From Aquimarina sp. Aq78 (GTDB lineage Bacteria; Bacteroidota; Bacteroidia; Flavobacteriales; Flavobacteriaceae), in NCBI RefSeq assembly GCF_900299525.1, contig NZ_OMKA01000031.1, positions 186,001-250,000 on the forward strand: 64,000 nucleotides of DNA. The letters are read 5' to 3'. This document shows, in pieces, positions 60,105 to 64,000 of the stretch; the stretch's first letter is position 1, and every line of letters starts with the position of its first letter. The position numbers and the translations under genes are program-made. Below the pieces are notes generated by a model that did no database searches, had not been told where the DNA came from, and saw nothing but the letters and a program-made list of their open reading frames with translations.

Positions 60105-60137
60105 AGATGAATTAAAGATTTCTTTAATAGCTGTGTT

Positions 60138-60272
60138 TTGCGTGAAGGATAGTAGTGAAAACCCCGCAGTATTGTCTTGCTGAGCCTGTCGAAGGCCTGA
60201 CCTGAGCTTGTCGAAGGATAGACAATGCGAGGAGTTGTAACGAATAGCCTGACCCAAAGGGACACGCCAAGA
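60138..60272. repeat. Intergenic REP-like repeat with two 15-bp copies
   Basis: Two near-identical copies, TGAGCCTGTCGAAGG (60181-60195) and TGAGCTTGTCGAAGG (60203-60217), lie inside an inverted pair ATTGTC (60171-60176) and GACAAT (60221-60226). Flanking 'GTGAAGGATAGTAGTGAAAA' and 'GAATAGCCTGACCC' segments are, from memory, typical of a repeat family spread through Bacteroidota genomes. It is richer in G+C than its surroundings and contains no supported gene. Confidence 0.65.
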
Positions 60273-60327
60273 GAAAAGACAATGGTTTATGAAAAGAGAA
60301 TCGGATCAAACCAACAATCAATAAGTA

Positions 60328-61425
60328 TTGAGCGAATTACAAGACATACCAGATAAACCATTACGAAAAGGGTATACCACAGGAGCCTGCGCCACGGCCT
60401 GCGTTAAAGCTGCATTATGGAGTTTAGTCACCCAACAGGAAATTACTGAGACTCAAGTGCAATTGCCTATAGGTGAAATCGCTACATTTCGAGTTCAACT
60501 CAATAAATTAACACAAAAGGAAGCTACATATTCAACAATAAAAGATGCGGGTGATGATCCTGATGTAACCCATAATGCAGAGATCATGGCTACTGTATCT
60601 CTTAATGATACTGGAGATATTCTTTTTAAAAGAGGAAAAGGAGTGGGACTAGTTACCTTACCGGGATTAGAAATACCTGTTGGAGAACCAGCAATTAATC
60701 CAGTCCCCAGAGATATGATGCGTATTGTTTGTAAAAAGATAGTATCAGACCATTATCTCGAGAAACATGGAGTAACCATTACCATATCTGTAAAAAACGG
60801 AGAAGAGCTTGCTAAAAGAACATTGAATAGCCGTTTAGGGATATTGCATGGAATTTCAATATTAGGAACTACCGGTATTGTTACTCCGTTTTCTGCCGCT
60901 TCTTATATTGCTAGTATTCAACAAGGGATTGATGTTGCCGTAGCAAATGGTATGACAGAACTATTAATAAATTCTGGAGCGCGTAGTGAGAAAATGTTGA
61001 GGTCTATATTTCCTAGTATTTCAGAAGTATCCTGTATACATTACGGAAACTGGATACAGGAAACTTTCGAAAAAATTCATCAATCTCCTCAAATAACCAA
61101 GGTATCTATGGGGATTATGTTAGGAAAAGCAGCAAAATTAGCACAAGGCAGAACGAATACACATAGTGGAAAAACAACATGGGATAAAGATTTTATATAT
61201 CAACTGGCTATATCTGCAGGATACCCAGAGGAAATTGCTAACAAAGTTTTAGCATTAAATATGGCAGGACGTCTTCGGGAAATTTTTACTTTTACAGCTC
61301 AGGAAAATTTTTATCAAAAACTAATACAAGAATGCCATTATCATTGTCAGAAAATAGCACCAAATGTAACGATTGCTATGTATTTGATTAATAACGATGG
61401 AACTCACATATCATATACTATATGA
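60328..61425 (+). CDS. cbiD: Cobalt-precorrin-5B C1-methyltransferase CbiD
   Basis: A 365-residue SAM-dependent methyltransferase of the oxygen-independent corrin route. The diagnostic N-terminal motif is 'LRKGYTTGACATACVKAALW' (residues 12-31), followed by 'DAGDDPDVTHNAEIMATV', 'GRLREIFTFTAQ' near the end and a central 'ILGTTGIVTPFS'. The start is a TTG at 60328; the first in-frame Met is far inside the protein, past this motif. It overlaps the cobalt transporter by 4 nt. Confidence 0.93.
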   Translation: MSELQDIPDKPLRKGYTTGACATACVKAALWSLVTQQEITETQVQLPIGEIATFRVQLNKLTQKEATYSTIKDAGDDPDVTHNAEIMATVSLNDTGDILFKRGKGVGLVTLPGLEIPVGEPAINPVPRDMMRIVCKKIVSDHYLEKHGVTITISVKNGEELAKRTLNSRLGILHGISILGTTGIVTPFSAASYIASIQQGIDVAVANGMTELLINSGARSEKMLRSIFPSISEVSCIHYGNWIQETFEKIHQSPQITKVSMGIMLGKAAKLAQGRTNTHSGKTTWDKDFIYQLAISAGYPEEIANKVLALNMAGRLREIFTFTAQENFYQKLIQECHYHCQKIAPNVTIAMYLINNDGTHISYTI

Positions 61426-62135
61426 ACATCATGAATCTTGCCCGCCCTTTGATAGCAGGGGTTTTACATTCTTTTGAACCGGATCATATGTCTGCAGTAT
61501 CGGTACTTGCGGCAGAGAATGCCATTCAAAAAAAGAAAGTGTCTTTTAAGACTGCCTTTACAGCATCTCAATGGGCATTAGGACATTCGGTAACTTTGCT
61601 GATGTTTGGAGGGATTGCTTTGGTATTTAGAGCAGCCTTACATGCTTTTGTAGAGAGTATCTCTTTCTGGGCAGAATTTTCTGTCGGTCCAATTATGATT
61701 TGGTTAGGCGTAATGGCCATTCGAAGAAATCATAAGATTAATGAGATGATGGCAGATCATAAAAAAATAGAAGCACATGAGCATGCGGCTAGTAATCCTA
61801 TTCATCTACATGGAAAAAGAGGTGAAGAAATTGCTATGAATCCTATTAACAGGTCGTTTTGGATAGGGATGCTACATGGATTGGCAGGTACAGGAGGTGC
61901 GCTAACCTCGGCACTAATTATTAGTGCAGATACTATCTCTGATGCCATCCTGATATTAATAGTAGAATCTATTGGGATTATCTTTTCTATGGCAGTATAT
62001 AGTTATGTACTGATCTTTACCATGAGCCGTTTTATAGAGCGTAATATGTCTATATTTAAATGGATGAATGGTGTTATTGGTATCATTTCTATACTAGTAG
62101 GGCTTCTCGTATTACAAAGTGTACTTTTTGAATAA
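61422..62135 (+). CDS. NicO/UreH-like nickel/cobalt transporter
   Basis: A 237-residue integral membrane protein with about six helices. Metal-site histidines are in 'GVLHSFEPDHMSAVSVLAAE' near residues 13-32, the HxnDH form used by Ni/Co permeases, with a further 'QWALGHSVTLLMFGG' and 'GMLHGLAGTGGALTSALI' helix pair. A loop 'KIEAHEHAASNPIHLHGKR' is rich in His. It directly overlaps cbiD, so cobalt import for corrin synthesis is the likely role. Nickel transport or export cannot be excluded by sequence. Confidence 0.85.
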   Translation: MNIMNLARPLIAGVLHSFEPDHMSAVSVLAAENAIQKKKVSFKTAFTASQWALGHSVTLLMFGGIALVFRAALHAFVESISFWAEFSVGPIMIWLGVMAIRRNHKINEMMADHKKIEAHEHAASNPIHLHGKRGEEIAMNPINRSFWIGMLHGLAGTGGALTSALIISADTISDAILILIVESIGIIFSMAVYSYVLIFTMSRFIERNMSIFKWMNGVIGIISILVGLLVLQSVLFE

Positions 62136-62202
62136 CCTTAAGTATACTAGTTACTGGCATATATTGCTTATAAACGATTGAAGAGCGTAGACATAATAAA
62201 GA

Positions 62203-62655
62203 ATGGCATATAATATTGTACTTGTAGAACCAGAAATTCCCATGAATACGGGTAATATTGGTAGACTTAGTTTAGCATCGGGATCAAATCTACATTTGGT
62301 GAAACCATTTGGATTTGAATTAAGTGATTCGAGATTAAAAAGAGCTGGGTTGGATTATTGGAAACACATCTCGGTACATATGTATGATAGTATAGATGAG
62401 TTTTATGCTGTAAATAAAGGTAAAAACATGGTATATCTATCGAGCCATGCAGAAAAAGACTACTGTTCTATACCTTATGAAGATGATCTATTTTTTGTCT
62501 TTGGAAAAGAATCTACTGGTTTGCCAAAAACTATAACAGAAAAATATCCGGATCAACTCTATAAAATACCAATTTACAGTGATAAGGTAAGAAGTTTAAA
62601 CTTAGCCAATGCAGTGAGTATTGTAGTCTATGAAGGGATAAGAAATATTAAATAA
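62203..62655 (+). CDS. trmL: tRNA (cytidine/uridine(34)-2'-O)-methyltransferase TrmL
   Basis: A 150-residue SPOUT methyltransferase of the short TrmL type. Signatures are 'NIVLVEPEIPMNTGNIGRLS' at residues 4-23, 'RAGLDYWKHI', 'LFFVFGKESTGLPK' and 'IPIYSDKVRSLNLANAVSIV' near the C-terminus (the SAM knot). It methylates the wobble ribose of certain leucine tRNAs. There is no link to cobalamin except position between two pathway genes. Confidence 0.93.
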   Translation: MAYNIVLVEPEIPMNTGNIGRLSLASGSNLHLVKPFGFELSDSRLKRAGLDYWKHISVHMYDSIDEFYAVNKGKNMVYLSSHAEKDYCSIPYEDDLFFVFGKESTGLPKTITEKYPDQLYKIPIYSDKVRSLNLANAVSIVVYEGIRNIK

Positions 62656-62712
62656 ATAGATCTTAGCTACATTGTAGAATTCCGTATTTTTACCAATCAT
62701 ACAAAAATACAG

Positions 62713-64000
62713 ATGAAACCAAAATATACCTATCCTTTTACTGCCATCCCCGATCAGGAAGATCTAAAATTATGTTTGTTACTCAATCTGGTAGATCCAA
62801 GTATAGGAGGAGTGTTGGCAACCGGTGATAAAGGTACTGCCAAAACCACTATGGTAAGAGGGCTGAGTCAGTTGATGGGAGAAGATTTTCCATTTGTTAA
62901 CTTACCTATTGGTGCTACCGAAGACCGGGTATTAGGGAGTATTAATCTAGAGGCATTGATTAACCAGAAAACTACGATTGTAGATAAAGGATTACTAGCA
63001 CAGGCACATCACGGATTTTTGTATATCGATGAAGTAAATCTCCTCAATGATTACCTGATGGATGTATTATTAGACGCTTCGGCAACAGGAGGGTATCATT
63101 TGGAACGTGAAGGAATCTCGCAATGGATGGATAGTCGTTTTTGTCTGGTAGGAACAATGAATCCCGAAGAAGGATCCTTACGACCACAGTTATTAGATCG
63201 ATTTGGATTAAGTGTTACCATCGAGACTCCTAAAGAAATGAAGACACGTACAAAAATTGCAATGCAGCGTCTTAGTTTTGATAGTGATCCAATAGCATTT
63301 TATAAACAATTTCAAGAAGAAGAACAGCGGGTTAAGCATCAGGTGATTTTGGCCCAAAAGAGACTTAATGATGTAATTATTCCAGAATCGATACAAGAGC
63401 AGTGTGCAGCATTAACTATTGCCAATCAGGTAGAAGGAATGCGTGCAGATATCTTACTTTTAAAAACAGCAAGAGCATATGCAGCATTTTATGATGAGAA
63501 ACAGGTAACTGCAGCGATGGTAGATAGTATAACACCTTTTGTATTACAACATCGTGCAAAAGAGTATACACCTCCAACAGATCAAAATAAAGAAAACTCA
63601 TCTGATACAGAGAACCATACACCCCAGGAAGAAAGTGTACCTCAAAACGGACAAAATAATACAGCATTTCAATTGCCGAAAGCTGTACAACAAGGATTGA
63701 AATTTTCGGCTTCAAAAGCGACCAAAAAACAGGAAATCCTATTAGATACCGCACAGAAATTATATTCGGTATCACACCCGGCAGAACGACAACAAGAAAT
63801 ATCAGTATTGCAATCTGTACAACAATACCTGAAGACGGGGAAATTTACAACGGTATATAAACAAGCAACACAGAAAGCTATAGCACGAATTATATTTTTG
63901 GTTGATACCAGTGCGTCTATGGCACTAGATCAGCAAATGGCATATTTAAAAGGAATCATAGAGAAAACAATTATGTCATATCCTCTGCAAAAAATCCAGT
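62713..64000 (+). CDS. Magnesium/cobalt chelatase, fused BchI-BchD-type subunit (cut by window end)
   Basis: The first 429 codons of a chelatase motor protein. Residues 1-285 are an AAA+ domain (BchI/ChlI type): Walker A 'GDKGTAKT' (38-45), Walker B 'GFLYIDEVNLLND', 'GTMNPEEGSLRPQLLDRFGL'. An acidic, Gln/Pro-rich linker follows ('NKENSSDTENHTPQEE'), then the start of a von Willebrand A domain with the metal site Asp398-Thr-Ser-Ala-Ser402 ('FLVDTSASMA'). With the large subunit CobN it would insert cobalt into the ring. The Walker A has Ala where Gly is usual. The gene runs past the right edge, and cobN may lie beyond. Confidence 0.9.
   Translation, partial: MKPKYTYPFTAIPDQEDLKLCLLLNLVDPSIGGVLATGDKGTAKTTMVRGLSQLMGEDFPFVNLPIGATEDRVLGSINLEALINQKTTIVDKGLLAQAHHGFLYIDEVNLLNDYLMDVLLDASATGGYHLEREGISQWMDSRFCLVGTMNPEEGSLRPQLLDRFGLSVTIETPKEMKTRTKIAMQRLSFDSDPIAFYKQFQEEEQRVKHQVILAQKRLNDVIIPESIQEQCAALTIANQVEGMRADILLLKTARAYAAFYDEKQVTAAMVDSITPFVLQHRAKEYTPPTDQNKENSSDTENHTPQEESVPQNGQNNTAFQLPKAVQQGLKFSASKATKKQEILLDTAQKLYSVSHPAERQQEISVLQSVQQYLKTGKFTTVYKQATQKAIARIIFLVDTSASMALDQQMAYLKGIIEKTIMSYPLQKIQ

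Noticed and set aside
60111..60128. Hairpin after cobK as a terminator
   Set aside because: The dyad ATTAAAGA/TCTTTAAT is A+T-rich with almost no loop and no T run, so I do not call it a terminator.
59999..60321. Two overlapping minus-strand frames of 65-88 codons
   Set aside because: They arise from the REP-like element, whose repeated 'TGTCGAAGG' units give stop-free frames.
1..64000. CRISPR arrays, tRNA or rRNA genes, prophage or insertion-sequence genes
   Set aside because: I looked through the gaps on both strands and saw no repeat-spacer series, no cloverleaf-like sequence with a conserved T arm, and no transposase or integrase.

Overview
The window is about 33% G+C and reads as a chromosome segment of a marine-type Flavobacteriaceae bacterium (Bacteroidota; Aquimarina or a close relative would fit, but this is inference). 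The grounds are SusC/SusD pairs, many lipoproteins with a Cys lipobox, LytTR and TPR-kinase regulators, weak Shine-Dalgarno signals, and several Bacteroidota-type promoters (TTG - 17 to 23 nt - TAnnTTTG).

Region 1 (1-32588) is a polysaccharide utilisation locus that looks built for N-linked glycans. A divergent LytS/LytTR pair (301-2087) precedes a long plus-strand series: GH92, SSS symporter, GH130 phosphorylase, CBM9-like protein, GHL10-type putative glycosidase, GH92, glycosylasparaginase, GH20, GH29, GH92, GH92, SusC, SusD, terminator. FHS-family sugar transporter, ROK kinase, NagB fused to a PIG-L/LmbE deacetylase domain, and a secreted EEP-family hydrolase follow. Together they can strip alpha-mannose, GlcNAc and fucose, split the GlcNAc-Asn link, phosphorolyse Man-beta-GlcNAc and channel GlcNAc to fructose-6-phosphate. 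No endo-beta-N-acetylglucosaminidase (GH18/GH85) is visible.

Region 2 (32589-40089) is a small regulatory region: a promoter-to-terminator unit of about 185 nt (small RNA or 41-residue peptide), an unknown 79-residue protein, a structured noncoding stretch, a 51-residue lipoprotein, two TPR sensor kinases whose last ~575 bp are about 96% identical, a response regulator, and an ECF sigma factor.

Region 3 (40186-44499) is a TetR regulator, a small acidic membrane protein, a SulP transporter, a Usp protein and a beta-carbonic anhydrase, ending in a near-perfect bidirectional terminator. Bicarbonate uptake and interconversion is the likely theme.

Region 4 (44546-64000) is a cobalamin locus: CobW-like GTPase, PduO-type adenosyltransferase, CobI, CobJ-CobH fusion, BluB, CobL (CbiE-CbiT), CbiG-CobM fusion, CobK, CbiD, a Ni/Co transporter, and a BchI-BchD-type chelatase cut by the window end. 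It covers the corrin-ring steps after precorrin-2. A minus-strand pair inside it, a siderophore-receptor-like TonB-dependent protein and a PepSY membrane protein, sits behind a cobalamin riboswitch with its own promoter. A small unknown protein, an SDR epimerase and a GT2 glycosyltransferase, plus trmL, are apparently unrelated passengers.
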